The notes under the pieces: generated by a model
Told to the model about the DNA's origin: nothing
The model's database searches: none
Seen by the model: only the letters and a program-made list of their open reading frames with translations
Made by a program: the position numbers and the translations under genes
From: Streptomyces sp. Go-475
GTDB taxonomy: Bacteria; Actinomycetota; Actinomycetes; Streptomycetales; Streptomycetaceae
Length of the DNA stretch: 64,000 nucleotides
Direction: 5' to 3'
Assembly: GCF_003330845.1 (NCBI RefSeq)
Contig: NZ_CP026121.1
Location: 6,925,501-6,989,500, forward strand
In this document: piece after piece, positions 36,013-45,085 of the stretch
Layout: each line of letters opens with the position of its first letter
How positions within the stretch are numbered: position 1 is the first letter of the stretch

Positions 36013-37674
36013 CTACGCCAGCAGGTCGATCGCGTCGACCGCGGTCCCCGCGCTGAGGAACCCGGTCGTCCCCGACCCGCTCACCACGTCGATCCTGAGC
36101 ACGTTGTACTGCCCCGTGTCCGTCTTCCAGGCGGACGCGGGGACGCTGTACGTGAACGTGTGGTTGTTGCCGCGGTAGGAGCCGTTGGTCAGCGACCGGG
36201 TGTCCGGCTGCGTGGGCGGGGAGGGGACGGCCGAGGTCCAGGTGTCGTTCACGGTGACCTGCGGCCGGCCGTTCGCGTACGCCGTCGTCACGCCGATGCG
36301 CAGGGTGTGCGCGGCCGCGGCCTGCGCGGCGGTCAGCCGGAAGTACACGAGGATGCCGCTGTTGACGTCCTTCCAGAGGTAGCAGGGGAAGGCCGCCGTC
36401 CCGCCGTCGCCGATGACGACGTTCCCGGTCCAGGGCGCGGCGCGCACGTCGGACGGGTGCGCGTACGTCATCAGGTCCGCGTTCTTGAACCCGGCCGGTG
36501 TGCCGTTCCAGTCGCCGATCCGCCAGATCGCGCTCGCGTTCGAGGGGTCGTTGGAGGACGGGATCGCGATCGTGTTCAGGGTGGTCGTCGCACCCGCCGA
36601 CACGCTCACCGACGTGGTGTACACGGCCAGTTCGCCCTTGAAGACGGTCAGCGTGTACGTCCCCGGGAGCACACCCGTGAGGGAGAACCAGCCGTCCGAG
36701 GAACGCGCCGCACCCCAGTACTGGGCCGCGGAGCCGGCCAGCCCGACCGTGTACGGATACGCCGTGTCCCGCCCGGAGATCCCGACGCCCGCCACCTTGC
36801 CCCGGCCGCTCGCCGGGACGTACCCGGCGATGCCGAGCGAGTCGGCCCACGGCGTGGTCAGCGTGCCCGGGTACAGGGCCGAGGAGGGCGCCCCGCCGTC
36901 CGTGAAGGCGATGACGTACGGCCCCTGGAGGCCGAACCGCTGGGCCTCGGTCTGGTTCTGGCCGTAGTGGAGGATCTCGTACAGGCCGCCGCCGTCCGCG
37001 CTCTGGTGGCGCAGCAGGGAGCGGTAGAAGGGGCCGCCGGCGGCCTTCTCGTGGTTGCTGCGCACCATCCACAGGCCGACGCCGCCCGCCGACCAGCCGA
37101 CGTAGTCGTAGTCCATGACGCGCCGCCGGGCGTAGTGCTTCGAGCGGGTCTGGCCGTCGGACTTCCGGAACACGTCCGAGGCCTCGATGGCGGTGGGCGC
37201 GTACGTGTAGGAGTCGGGCTCGTCGTTGAGGAAGGCGCCCTTCTTCACGCGCACGATGTACCGGCTCGCGGGGACGGACGTGTCGGCCTTGTGCGTCCAC
37301 AGGTAGACGTTGTTCTCGCCGCTGCGGGCCGCGTAGTAGTGCCGCAGCGTGCCGTGCGTGACGGAGACCAGGATCGTCGAACCGGACTGTCTGATGCCCA
37401 CCGTGGAGGCGCCGAGGCCGGACTCGATGTGCGAGTTCATGCCGCCGTAGCCCTGGTACTCCGTGCCCCGGTAGACCAGGGACGTCAGATCGCCGGTGGA
37501 CTTGCTCACCTTGAGGACCAGCTGGGCGCCGGTGTCGATGACGTAGTTCGAGCCGTCGTCGGTCCAGCCGAAACCGGCGGCGCGCGCGGTGCCGGTGAGG
37601 GCCGTGCCGACGGCGGCGGTGGCGCCGAGGACGACGGCGCGGCGGCCGACGGATCCGGTCGCGGGTCCGGGCAT
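36013..37674 (-). CDS. Exported rhamnogalacturonan lyase, PL4 type
   Basis: The 553-residue protein has AGGAGG 7 bases before the ATG and a Tat-like signal (VGRRAVVLGATAAVG). The layout matches PL4: a catalytic beta-sandwich at about 35-310 (residues HIESG, RRRVMDYDYVGW and LWMVRSNHE), an FN3-like domain (about 315-400) and a carbohydrate-binding-like jelly roll (about 405-553). Catalytic Lys and His are expected in the first domain; RVKKGAFLND is a candidate region. PL4 enzymes cleave the rhamnose-galacturonate backbone of RG-I. It is divergent from the acetylesterase gene, with shared palindromes between them. Confidence 0.86.
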   Translation of the reverse strand: MPGPATGSVGRRAVVLGATAAVGTALTGTARAAGFGWTDDGSNYVIDTGAQLVLKVSKSTGDLTSLVYRGTEYQGYGGMNSHIESGLGASTVGIRQSGSTILVSVTHGTLRHYYAARSGENNVYLWTHKADTSVPASRYIVRVKKGAFLNDEPDSYTYAPTAIEASDVFRKSDGQTRSKHYARRRVMDYDYVGWSAGGVGLWMVRSNHEKAAGGPFYRSLLRHQSADGGGLYEILHYGQNQTEAQRFGLQGPYVIAFTDGGAPSSALYPGTLTTPWADSLGIAGYVPASGRGKVAGVGISGRDTAYPYTVGLAGSAAQYWGAARSSDGWFSLTGVLPGTYTLTVFKGELAVYTTSVSVSAGATTTLNTIAIPSSNDPSNASAIWRIGDWNGTPAGFKNADLMTYAHPSDVRAAPWTGNVVIGDGGTAAFPCYLWKDVNSGILVYFRLTAAQAAAAHTLRIGVTTAYANGRPQVTVNDTWTSAVPSPPTQPDTRSLTNGSYRGNNHTFTYSVPASAWKTDTGQYNVLRIDVVSGSGTTGFLSAGTAVDAIDLLA

Positions 37675-37731
37675 GGGGGTGCCTCCTGCCGAGGGTGGGG
37701 GGAATCGCGGGTGGGAGCGAGAGTGACAGTT

Positions 37732-37813
37732 GAATCGATTTCGCGAAAGGGCTTTCACCGATGTGCGGCGGGAGATCTGGTGAATGCTGCTGAAGGTCTA
37801 GAAAGCGCTTGTC
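37732..37813. promoter_or_regulatory. Palindrome cluster between the divergent lyase and acetylesterase genes
   Basis: Within 82 bases there are AATCGATTTC (37733-37742), TTTCGCGAAA (37739-37748, perfect), GAAAGGGCTTTC (37745-37756, perfect GAAAG arms) and GAAAGCGCTTGTC (37801-37813, palindromic core AAGCGCTT). They overlap or neighbour each other and lie between the two divergent starts. The GAAAGCGC type is repeated upstream of the 2-hydroxyacid dehydrogenase (3453-3464), and GAAATCGATT occurs at 3666-3675. This points to a common regulator of pectin genes. Confidence 0.55.
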
Positions 37814-37866
37814 CAGGGCGGTACGGTCCCCCTCCAGGTCTTGTCGCCCGCTGGGAGGAGCCCGGA

Positions 37867-38910
37867 GTGAGACGTTTCAGCATCGCCGTCGTCGCGGCGG
37901 TGACCCTGGGAACAGCTTTGTCGTCCGTACCGGCCCAGGCACACCAGGGCCGCCCGGCCCCGGGACTCGCCGGCTGCACCGCCGGCACCTGCCACTTCGA
38001 CGTGCCGCCCGGCACGTACGACGTCCAGGTCACGCTCGGCGGGCCGGCCGCGTCGCGCACGAGCGTCAGCGGCGAGACCCGCCGCTCCCTCCTGCCGGAG
38101 ACGGCCGCACCGGCGGGCGAGCGCGTCACCCGCACCTTCACCGTGAACGTCCGCACGCCCGAGGGCGAGCCCACCGGCCCCGCGGGCACCCCCGGCCTCG
38201 ACCTGCGGATCGGCGGCTCCGCGCCCGCCCTCGCCGACATCCGGGTCACCCCGGCACGGCACGCCCGCCAGATCTTCCTGGTCGGCGACTCCACCGTCTG
38301 CGACCAGCCCGGCGACCCCTACTCCGGCTGGGGCCAGCAACTGCCCCAGTACCTCGGCAAGGGCCTGTCCGTCGCCAACTACGCCGACTCCGGCGAGAGT
38401 ACGGTCTCGTATCTGGGGAACCCGCTGCTGTGGGCCACCGTACGGCCCCTGATCCGCCCCGGCGACCTGGTCCTCGTCCAACTCGCCCACAACGACAAGA
38501 CCACGGACGGGGCCACCTACCGGGCCAACCTGGAGGCCCTGGTGGCGGGCGTCAGGGAGCGGGGCGGACAGCCGGTCCTTGTCACTCCCGTCGTGCGGCG
38601 CTGGTTCAGCCCCGACGGCACCCTGAACAACGGAACCGCGCTCCTGGTCAACGGCCTGGGCGTCGACCACCCGGCGGTCATCCGCTCCGTCGCCGCCGCG
38701 CGGGGCGTCCCGCTGATCGACCTCACGGCGAAGACCAAGGCGCTGGTGGAGTCCCTCGGCGTGGAAGGCTCCAAGGCGCTGTACCTCTACAACGAGGCGC
38801 GCGACAACACGCACACGTCCGTGCGTGGTGCGACGCTCTACGCGGGCCTGGTCCGCGACGAACTCGTCACCCGGCATCTGGTGCCGAAGGGCAAGGTGCG
38901 GGTGGGATGA
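37867..38910 (+). CDS. Exported rhamnogalacturonan acetylesterase, SGNH/CE12 type
   Basis: The GTG at 37867 has GGGAGGAG 6 bases upstream; the product is 347 residues. A Sec signal ends near PAQA. A small N-terminal beta domain (to about 135) precedes the SGNH hydrolase: GDST holds the catalytic Ser, YADSGES the Gly block, LAHNDK the Asn block, and DNTHTS the catalytic Asp/His pair. CE12 enzymes remove acetyl groups from rhamnogalacturonan I so that lyases can act. It is divergent from the PL4-like lyase, fitting a joint function. Confidence 0.88.
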   Translation: MRRFSIAVVAAVTLGTALSSVPAQAHQGRPAPGLAGCTAGTCHFDVPPGTYDVQVTLGGPAASRTSVSGETRRSLLPETAAPAGERVTRTFTVNVRTPEGEPTGPAGTPGLDLRIGGSAPALADIRVTPARHARQIFLVGDSTVCDQPGDPYSGWGQQLPQYLGKGLSVANYADSGESTVSYLGNPLLWATVRPLIRPGDLVLVQLAHNDKTTDGATYRANLEALVAGVRERGGQPVLVTPVVRRWFSPDGTLNNGTALLVNGLGVDHPAVIRSVAAARGVPLIDLTAKTKALVESLGVEGSKALYLYNEARDNTHTSVRGATLYAGLVRDELVTRHLVPKGKVRVG

Positions 38911-38979
38911 GCCCCTGGGGCGCCCCGACCGGAACCGGGGCGCCTCAGGTCCGAACCGTCCGAGCACGAAAGAGACCCG

Positions 38980-40671
38980 ATGCAGCTGCCGCCCGCCGAC
39001 CGCACGACCAGCCCCTTCACCGGCTACACCCGCGCCCACTGGGAGGCGGCGGCCGACGCCCTGCTCGCCGCCGTCGAGCCCTACGCGACCGACGACCGCG
39101 CCCTGTACCACCTGCCCGGTGACCGGACCAGCTGGTCGGGCCGCCTCTCCGACGGCCTGGAGGGGTACGCCCGCACCCTGCTGCTGGCCGCCTTCCGCCG
39201 CGACGAGAAGGCCCTGGAGCGTTATGCCGACGGGCTGGCCGCCGGAGTGTCGGGCGTCTGGCCCCGCATCGAGGACCGCAGCCAGCCCCTGGTCGAGGCG
39301 GCGTCCGTCGCCCTGGCCCTGCGGCTCACCCGCGACCTGCTGTGGGACCGCCTGGACGACGCCGTACGGCAGCGCGCCGCGGCCTGGCTGGCCGACGCGC
39401 TCACGGCCGAACCCTGGCCCTGCAACTGGGAGCTGTTCCCGGTCACCGTGGGCGGTTTCCTCGCCGAGATCGGCCACCAGCCGGACGCGTCCCGCGCGGC
39501 GATCGACCGCGGCCTGGACCGCATCGAGCAGTGGTACGTCGGCGACGGCTGGTACACCGACGGCGACGGCCGCAAGTACGACTACTACAACGGCTGGGCG
39601 ATGCACCTCTACCCGGTGCTGCACGCCTGGCTGGAACGGGACGAGCGGCTGCTGGAGCTGTACGGGGGCCGCCTGGAGAGGCATCTCGCCGACTACGGCC
39701 GCCTCTTCGGCGGCGACGGCGCCCCGATGCACCAGGGACGTTCCCTGACCTACCGCTTCGCGACCACGGCCCCGCTGTGGCTCGGCGCGCTGACCGGCCG
39801 TACACCCCTCGCGCCCGGGGAGACGCGGCGCCTGGCCTCCGGGGCCCTGCGGTACTTCCTCGACCGGGGCGCGGTCGACGAGCGGGGCCTGCTCTCCCTG
39901 GGCTGGCACGGCCCCGACGCGTCCGTCCTCCAGGGCTACTCGGGCCCGGCCTCCCCGTACTGGGCGAGCAAGGGCTTCCTCGGCCTGCTCCTGCCGCCGG
40001 ACCACGAGGTGTGGACGGCGCCGGAGGAGCCCGGACCGGCCGAACGCGCGGACTCCGTCACCCCCCTCGGCCCGCCCAACTGGCTGCTGCAGTCCACCCG
40101 TTCCGACGGCGTGGTCCGCCTCCACAACCACGGCAGCGAGGACGTCCGCTACGACCCGTACTACACCCGCCTCGCCTACTCGACGGTCACGGCGCCCGCG
40201 CCGTCGTACGACAACAGCGTGATCGTGGGCGACGACCCGAGCCGCACCGGCATCGAACCGCTCGGCGCGGGCGAGGGCTGGGTGGCCTCGCGGCATGCGG
40301 CGGGCGGGGGAGCGCGGGTGACGAGTGTCGTGCTGGCGCGCGGGGCGGCGGAGGTGCGCGTGCACCTGGTGTCCGGGGCGGAGCCCGGGACACGGGTGCG
40401 GGTGACCGGGTGGAGCGCGGCGGAGGGCGTCCGCGCGGAACTGCTGCCCGCCCTCGGCCTCGGGGACGACCTCACCGGCGTCACCGCCCCGGGCCCGACC
40501 CTGTTCGCCGCCCTCGCCCGCCTGACGGCGGACCCGGACCCCGCCCCGCTCGCGGACTTGGTCTCCGTACGGGCAGAGGGGACCGGGGAGCTGGAGGTCC
40601 GCTGGAGCGACGGGGACGGGGTTCGGGTCCGGCTGGACGGTTCGGGGGTGGACGTCACGGTCGGGGAGTGA
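38980..40671 (+). CDS. DUF2264-family protein, probable carbohydrate-active (alpha/alpha)6 enzyme
   Basis: The 563-residue protein lacks a signal peptide, so it works in the cytosol. Residues 1-340 are helical with many aromatic motifs (NWELFPVTVGG, WYTDGDGRKYDYYNGWAMHL, RSLTYRFATTAPLWLG), matching DUF2264, a toroid fold near other uronate-acting enzymes. Residues about 370-563 are a beta domain. It lies 69 bases after the acetylesterase in the same direction, so it probably acts on an imported RG-I or arabinogalactan fragment, such as a terminal uronic acid. The specific reaction is not visible. Confidence 0.78.
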   Translation: MQLPPADRTTSPFTGYTRAHWEAAADALLAAVEPYATDDRALYHLPGDRTSWSGRLSDGLEGYARTLLLAAFRRDEKALERYADGLAAGVSGVWPRIEDRSQPLVEAASVALALRLTRDLLWDRLDDAVRQRAAAWLADALTAEPWPCNWELFPVTVGGFLAEIGHQPDASRAAIDRGLDRIEQWYVGDGWYTDGDGRKYDYYNGWAMHLYPVLHAWLERDERLLELYGGRLERHLADYGRLFGGDGAPMHQGRSLTYRFATTAPLWLGALTGRTPLAPGETRRLASGALRYFLDRGAVDERGLLSLGWHGPDASVLQGYSGPASPYWASKGFLGLLLPPDHEVWTAPEEPGPAERADSVTPLGPPNWLLQSTRSDGVVRLHNHGSEDVRYDPYYTRLAYSTVTAPAPSYDNSVIVGDDPSRTGIEPLGAGEGWVASRHAAGGGARVTSVVLARGAAEVRVHLVSGAEPGTRVRVTGWSAAEGVRAELLPALGLGDDLTGVTAPGPTLFAALARLTADPDPAPLADLVSVRAEGTGELEVRWSDGDGVRVRLDGSGVDVTVGE

Positions 40672-40680
40672 CGGGCCGGC

Positions 40681-41100
40681 TCACGTCCTCGGCGCTCCCC
40701 GGCCGCTCAAGGAGGCTGCCTGGGCGGGGACGCGGGCGACCGAGCCGTAGCGGCGGGTGCGGCGGGCGTACCGCTCCATCGCGTCCCGCAGGGTACGGCG
40801 GTCCACCGCGGGCCAGGGGGTGTCGAGGAACAGCGGCGCGGGGTAGGGGCCTGCAGGGAAGGAAGTTGGAGGTCCGCTGGCCGCCGCCGGTGCGCACCAG
40901 CAGACGTCCACTCTCTCGGTCACCGGACGATGTACCACCTGGCGGATCTCGTACATCAGGGTCTGGAGTTCGTCGGCCGGGCGTTTCCAGTTCTCGGTGG
41001 AGAACGTGTACAGGGTCAGGTGCTCCAGGCCGATCTCCACGGCGCCATGGACGACGTCGACCAGCGCCTCGACGCCCCGCCGCGACGTGGCGGGGCATGG
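40681..41100 (-). pseudogene. Remnant of an isoprenyl (undecaprenyl) diphosphate synthase
   Basis: On the minus strand one frame reads RRGVEALVDVVHGAVEIGLEHLTLYTFSTENWKR, which is shown here only in part: EIGLEHLTLYTFSTENWKR is typical of cis-prenyltransferases. A second frame carries LVRTGGGQRTSNFLP, the counterpart of the conserved LIRTSGEQRxSNFLxWQ. The first frame resumes with LFLDTPWPAVDRRTL and YARRTRRYG, the normal C-terminus. The N-terminal catalytic Asp motif (MDGNGRWA) and about 100 central residues are missing. Two frameshifts are therefore needed, so the enzyme is dead. Streptomyces carry other copies for cell-wall lipid. Confidence 0.8.
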
Positions 41101-41143
41101 CCTCGGCGGGCAGCCGGGGCGGGCGGGCCCGCAGCGGCAGCCC

Positions 41144-42130
41144 TTAGCCGGCGAGCGCCTCGACCAGCAGGTCGACGCCGGCCAGGTCCGGTACGGTCCG
41201 CAGGCACCTGACGGTCTCGTCGCCCGCGAAGGCGCGCTGCGCGGCGGTGACGGCCGGATCGACGGCCGTCTCGGCCTGCACCTGGATGTAGTTGAGGGCC
41301 GTGGCGAAGAGCATCGAGAACGACTCGGGACCCGTGACGACGGCCGGGCCCCCGGCCTCGCGGTAGGCCCGGGCCAGGCGCCGGGCCGCGTCGACGTTCA
41401 CCTCGTTGCCGCCCGACCACACGTGGACGGCACGCGCGAACTCCCGTTCCGCCGCCACCGGCCCGGCGTTGTCCCAGTCGAGGAGGACCGGGCCGTCCGG
41501 GCCGACCAGCACGTTCTGGGGCTGGAGGTCGAGGTGCGAGGTCACCAGGCCGCCCGGCGGGGACGGGGACACCCACCGCGCGAGCCGCGGCGCGGACGCG
41601 GCGACGAACCGGTCCAGTTCGTCGGCCCACGGCAGGCCGGCGTCCCGCACCCGCTGGAGCAGCTTCTCCCAGTCGGAGTCGTCAGGGCACCGCTCGTACC
41701 AGTCGCTCGGCGTCCCGGCCGCCCCCTCGCCAGCCTGGTGCAGCAGTGCCGTGGTCCGGCCGAACCAGTCCAGGACGTCCGGATCGGAAGGGTCCGCGGG
41801 GGTGCCGTCGACCCAGTCGTACAGCTTCACCCAGGAGCCGCCCGGGAGGGGCCGGCACACGGGTGCGCCGCGCCGGTCGCGGAAGAGCCGGGGGGAGGCG
41901 ATGCCCAGCGCGGCGGCGGTGTCCCGTAACGCGGCCTCGCGGCCGACCTGGGCCTCGTCGCAGCCGAAGAGGAGTTCCTTCACGGCCCAGGAGGAGCCGT
42001 TCCCGGAGAGCTTCCAGATCTGGCCCAGGGCGCCCCGGGTGACGGGCGCCATGGTCCAGGGGCCGGCGCCGAGCGCGTAGGCCTCCGCTATGGAGCGGGC
42101 GGTGTCGTCGGGGCGAGCGGGGTCAGGCAT
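41144..42130 (-). CDS. APH-fold phosphotransferase family protein
   Basis: The 328-residue product has the kinase-like layout: VKELLFG with the ATP lysine in the N-lobe, HLDLQPQNVLV (Brenner motif HxDxxxxN) and VLLDWDNAG with the metal Asp. It overlaps the TetR gene by 8 bases, so the pair is co-transcribed and the TetR protein may control it. The substrate is unknown; candidates include aminoglycosides, macrolides or a cellular metabolite. Confidence 0.85.
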   Translation of the reverse strand: MPDPARPDDTARSIAEAYALGAGPWTMAPVTRGALGQIWKLSGNGSSWAVKELLFGCDEAQVGREAALRDTAAALGIASPRLFRDRRGAPVCRPLPGGSWVKLYDWVDGTPADPSDPDVLDWFGRTTALLHQAGEGAAGTPSDWYERCPDDSDWEKLLQRVRDAGLPWADELDRFVAASAPRLARWVSPSPPGGLVTSHLDLQPQNVLVGPDGPVLLDWDNAGPVAAEREFARAVHVWSGGNEVNVDAARRLARAYREAGGPAVVTGPESFSMLFATALNYIQVQAETAVDPAVTAAQRAFAGDETVRCLRTVPDLAGVDLLVEALAG

Positions 42131-42710
42131 CGGAGGTCCTCGTTTCGCGGGGCCAGTTCAGGAGCAGGACGTGCAGGGCGTCGATCGCCCGGTCCCAGGA
42201 CGCCTGCACGTCACGGGGCGCGCCGAAGGCGCCCGTGGACTCCAGGGCGCAGTAGCCGTGGAAGCTGCTGCGCAGCAGGCGGACGGCGTCGGTCAGGTCC
42301 GGTTCGTCCAGGCCGTAGGCGCGGAGCAGACCGTAGGTGATCTCGGCGGTGCGGCGCAGGGCGGGGGCGTCGGCGACGAGGGGCTGGTCGACGCGGATCT
42401 GGGTGGCCGCGTACCGGCCCGGGTGCTCCAGGGCGTAACCCCGGTAGGCGGCGGCGAAGGCGGCCAGCGCGTCCTTGCCGGACCGCCCGGCGACGGCGAC
42501 CGCGATGCGGTCGATCATCTCGCCCCCGGCCAGCAGGGCGACGCGGGTGCGCAGGTCCTGGAGGCCGCGGACGTGCGAGTACAGGCTCGCGTCCTTGACG
42601 CCGAAGTGCCGTGCCAGGGCCGAGATGGTGACCTTCTCGAATCCGATCTCGTCGGCGAGGCCGGCGGCGGCCGCGACGACCCGCTCGGCCGTGAGACCGG
42701 CTCTCGGCAT
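42123..42710 (-). CDS. TetR-family regulator with WHG-type C-terminal domain
   Basis: The ATG at 42710 follows GGAGGCGG and gives 195 residues; a GTG 18 bases earlier is less favoured. The helix-turn-helix is at about 8-50 (VTISALARHFGVKDASLYSHV). The C-terminal domain contains SSFHGYCALESTGAFG, the WHG-like segment of TetR_C_33 proteins. It precedes and overlaps the phosphotransferase gene; typical members repress a neighbouring gene. It faces the CPBP gene across a 101-base divergent promoter region. Confidence 0.88.
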   Translation of the reverse strand: MPRAGLTAERVVAAAAGLADEIGFEKVTISALARHFGVKDASLYSHVRGLQDLRTRVALLAGGEMIDRIAVAVAGRSGKDALAAFAAAYRGYALEHPGRYAATQIRVDQPLVADAPALRRTAEITYGLLRAYGLDEPDLTDAVRLLRSSFHGYCALESTGAFGAPRDVQASWDRAIDALHVLLLNWPRETRTSDA

Positions 42711-42811
42711 GGCATCCGCCTCCGTCACGGCCGGACCTAGGACTTCCAGGCGGAATCCTAGTACGTGTCCCGGGAGCCCCGGCTGCCCGCGAGAGGGATC
42801 CTGGAACGACC

Positions 42812-43513
42812 ATGCCCATCGTCTGCGTCATCGCCGTCCTGGCCGCCGTGAACGTGCTCACCAACTGGCTGCTGCGCGGGCAGGTCACGTACGTCGTCGT
42901 CTGTGTGGCCGCCACGGGCGTCCTGCTGCTGCTCGCCCGGTGGGACGGTCTCACCCTGGCCGATCTGGGACTGGACGCGGCGGGTGTGCGCCGGGGGCTG
43001 CGGTGGGTACCGTTCCTGACCGGTGCCGTCCTCCTCGTCCTCGTGCTCCTCCTCGCCGTCCCGGCCGGCCAGGACGTGTTCCGGGACGCCAGGGCGGTCG
43101 GCCTGTCCCTGGGAGAGGTGCTGTGGCGGGCGCTGGTACGGGTGCCGTTCGGCACCGTGCTGCTGGAGGAGACCGCCTTCCGCGGTGTGCTCTGGGCCAT
43201 GATCCGGCGGCGGCGGGGAACGGGCTGGGCCACCGCCGCGTCGTCGCTGCTGTTCGGCCTGTGGCACCTCATGCCCTCGCGCGGCCTCAACCGCTCCAAC
43301 GCCGCCGTCGGCGAGGTCTTCGGCGGCGGCTCGGCGGGTGTCGCGCCGGCCGTCACGGCGGCGATCGTGGCGATGATCGCCGCCGGGGCGGTCCTGTGCG
43401 AGCTGCGACGCCGTTCCGGCAGCCTGCTGGCGCCCGCGGCGCTGCACTGGGCGGTCAACGGCTTCAGCTACGCCTTCACCTGGGCGGCGAACCGGTGGTG
43501 GCTCGCCGGCTGA
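42812..43513 (+). CDS. CPBP-family intramembrane metalloprotease
   Basis: The 233-residue protein has about seven hydrophobic segments and the signature motifs of CPBP (Abi/CAAX) proteases: EETAFRG (motif 1), FGLWH (motif 2, metal His) and HWAVN (motif 3). It is expected to cleave membrane-embedded substrates; in bacteria, members serve bacteriocin immunity or protein maturation. The target is not visible. It converges on the phosphodiesterase gene 5 bases away. Confidence 0.87.
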   Translation: MPIVCVIAVLAAVNVLTNWLLRGQVTYVVVCVAATGVLLLLARWDGLTLADLGLDAAGVRRGLRWVPFLTGAVLLVLVLLLAVPAGQDVFRDARAVGLSLGEVLWRALVRVPFGTVLLEETAFRGVLWAMIRRRRGTGWATAASSLLFGLWHLMPSRGLNRSNAAVGEVFGGGSAGVAPAVTAAIVAMIAAGAVLCELRRRSGSLLAPAALHWAVNGFSYAFTWAANRWWLAG

Positions 43514-43518
43514 ACGGT

Positions 43519-44838
43519 TCAGCGGATCGGCGCGTACACCACCCCCAGCTTGTCGATCTCGTCGCCCGCGCGGCCCGTGAAGCCCGCGATCTGCCGGCCG
43601 GCCGGGGCCGTGAAGGTCTTCGAGTCGGACGTGGGCGTGCCGGCGGACAGGGTGCGGCCCTTGTCGGTGGTGAAGGACGCCGAGAAGATCCGCGTGCGGC
43701 CGTCCTTCCGGCCCTGCGTCAGTTTCACGGAGGTCAGGTGCTCGCCTGGGGCCAGCGTGAGGGACGTCGCCGTGCCGCCGGTGCCGCCGTGGGTCAGGGT
43801 CGGGCCGCCGTCGTGGGTGAGGGACACCCCGTCCAGGCGGGCGCTGCCGCGCAGCGTGAGCGTGCGGGGCGAGGGCGTCGCCGGCAGGTCGTCCGCGTCG
43901 TTGAACGCCGTGCCGTGCGGGCCGCCGAAGAAGTCGCTCGCGCGCAGGGCGGAGTCGAGCGTGTAGGAGAAGTCGACCCGGTGCGGGAAGTGGTCGGAGA
44001 GGTGCTTGCCGTCGGACCGGAGGAAGGACGCCCAGTCGTTGCTGTAGCGGGTGGCGGTGAGGTCCACCAGCTCGCTGCCGCGGTAGAGGACCTTGTCCAC
44101 CACCTCGCAGTCGTTCGTCGGCGCGGCCGCGTCGCAGACCAGCGCGTCACTGCCCTGGGCCGGGGGCGTACCGCCCCTGACCAGGTCCACCCACGGGTCC
44201 TTCAGGCCGTTCTCCGCCAGCAGGGTGCGGATGTTGTCGCCGGCGCGCGTGTACCGGGTGTTCGTGTCGCCCATGACGATCACCGCGTTGCCCGACGAGT
44301 TGGCCTGGATGAAGTCGGACAGCTGCTCGATGTTGGCGCGGCGGGCGGCGAGGGCCGCGTCGTCCGAGTCGGCGTTGGTGTGGACGTTGTAGAGGTCGAC
44401 GAACACGCCCTCCGCCAGGCGCACCCGGGCCAGCGAGAAGCCCTTCGGCGTCAGGCAGTTGGTGCCCGTGCAGGTGTTCCACCTGACCCGCTGGAAGTCC
44501 TCGAAGGAGTAGTTCGAGAGGGTGTTGAGGCCGTCGCCGAAGGCCGCGCCGCCGCTGGTCGCCGTGCGGTACGGGTGCTTGTCGTTGGCGTACAGCGAGG
44601 CGTGGTAGTTGAAGTCCTCCTGCACGTTGACGATGTCGTACGGCCCGAGCCGCTGCCCGATCAGCGGGGTGTTGGTCTCCGGGTCGCTGTCGCCGAGGCC
44701 GAGCGGCAGGCCGGCGATGTTGTACGTCAGGACGTCGAAGGAGCCGGAGTCCGCGGCCGCCGCGGGTGCCGGGGAGGCCGCGGTCAGTCCGGTCAGGGTC
44801 AGGGTGACAGCGGCGAGGGTGCCGAGGAGTCGTCTCAT
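43519..44838 (-). CDS. Exported endonuclease/exonuclease/phosphatase-family phosphodiesterase with jacalin-like lectin domain
   Basis: From the ATG at 44838 there are 439 residues; GGAG lies 10 bases upstream. After a Sec signal (cleavage near PAAAAD), a DNase I-like (EEP) domain shows DVLTYNIAGLP, the Glu of VQEDFN, VHTNAD, MGDTNTRYT and LSDHFPH, so all key metal and catalytic residues are visible. It resembles bacterial sphingomyelinases more than nucleases. Residues about 330-439 are a jacalin-like sandwich ending GRAGDEIDKLGVVYAP. Secreted phospho-/sphingolipid or nucleotide hydrolysis is likely; the lectin part may bind a glycan surface. Confidence 0.84.
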   Translation of the reverse strand: MRRLLGTLAAVTLTLTGLTAASPAPAAAADSGSFDVLTYNIAGLPLGLGDSDPETNTPLIGQRLGPYDIVNVQEDFNYHASLYANDKHPYRTATSGGAAFGDGLNTLSNYSFEDFQRVRWNTCTGTNCLTPKGFSLARVRLAEGVFVDLYNVHTNADSDDAALAARRANIEQLSDFIQANSSGNAVIVMGDTNTRYTRAGDNIRTLLAENGLKDPWVDLVRGGTPPAQGSDALVCDAAAPTNDCEVVDKVLYRGSELVDLTATRYSNDWASFLRSDGKHLSDHFPHRVDFSYTLDSALRASDFFGGPHGTAFNDADDLPATPSPRTLTLRGSARLDGVSLTHDGGPTLTHGGTGGTATSLTLAPGEHLTSVKLTQGRKDGRTRIFSASFTTDKGRTLSAGTPTSDSKTFTAPAGRQIAGFTGRAGDEIDKLGVVYAPIR

Positions 44839-45085
44839 GGGGGTGTCTCCGGTCGGAGGAGGCGGCGAGAACATGAACGGTGCTCAGATTCGATGTCAAC
44901 GAGTGTGACGGACAAGGTCAGTTGAGGAAACAGTGAGAGACGAGGCGAGCTGCCGCGCCCGGGCCGTCCGCCGATCACCCCTTGGTCGTTCAACGTTCAT
45001 GTTTCGCCCTGATCCTCCACACGCGGCGCGGTTCACGCGTCGCGGAAGGCGGCCGCGGACGGCAGCGGCACACAGGAGGCGCTTC

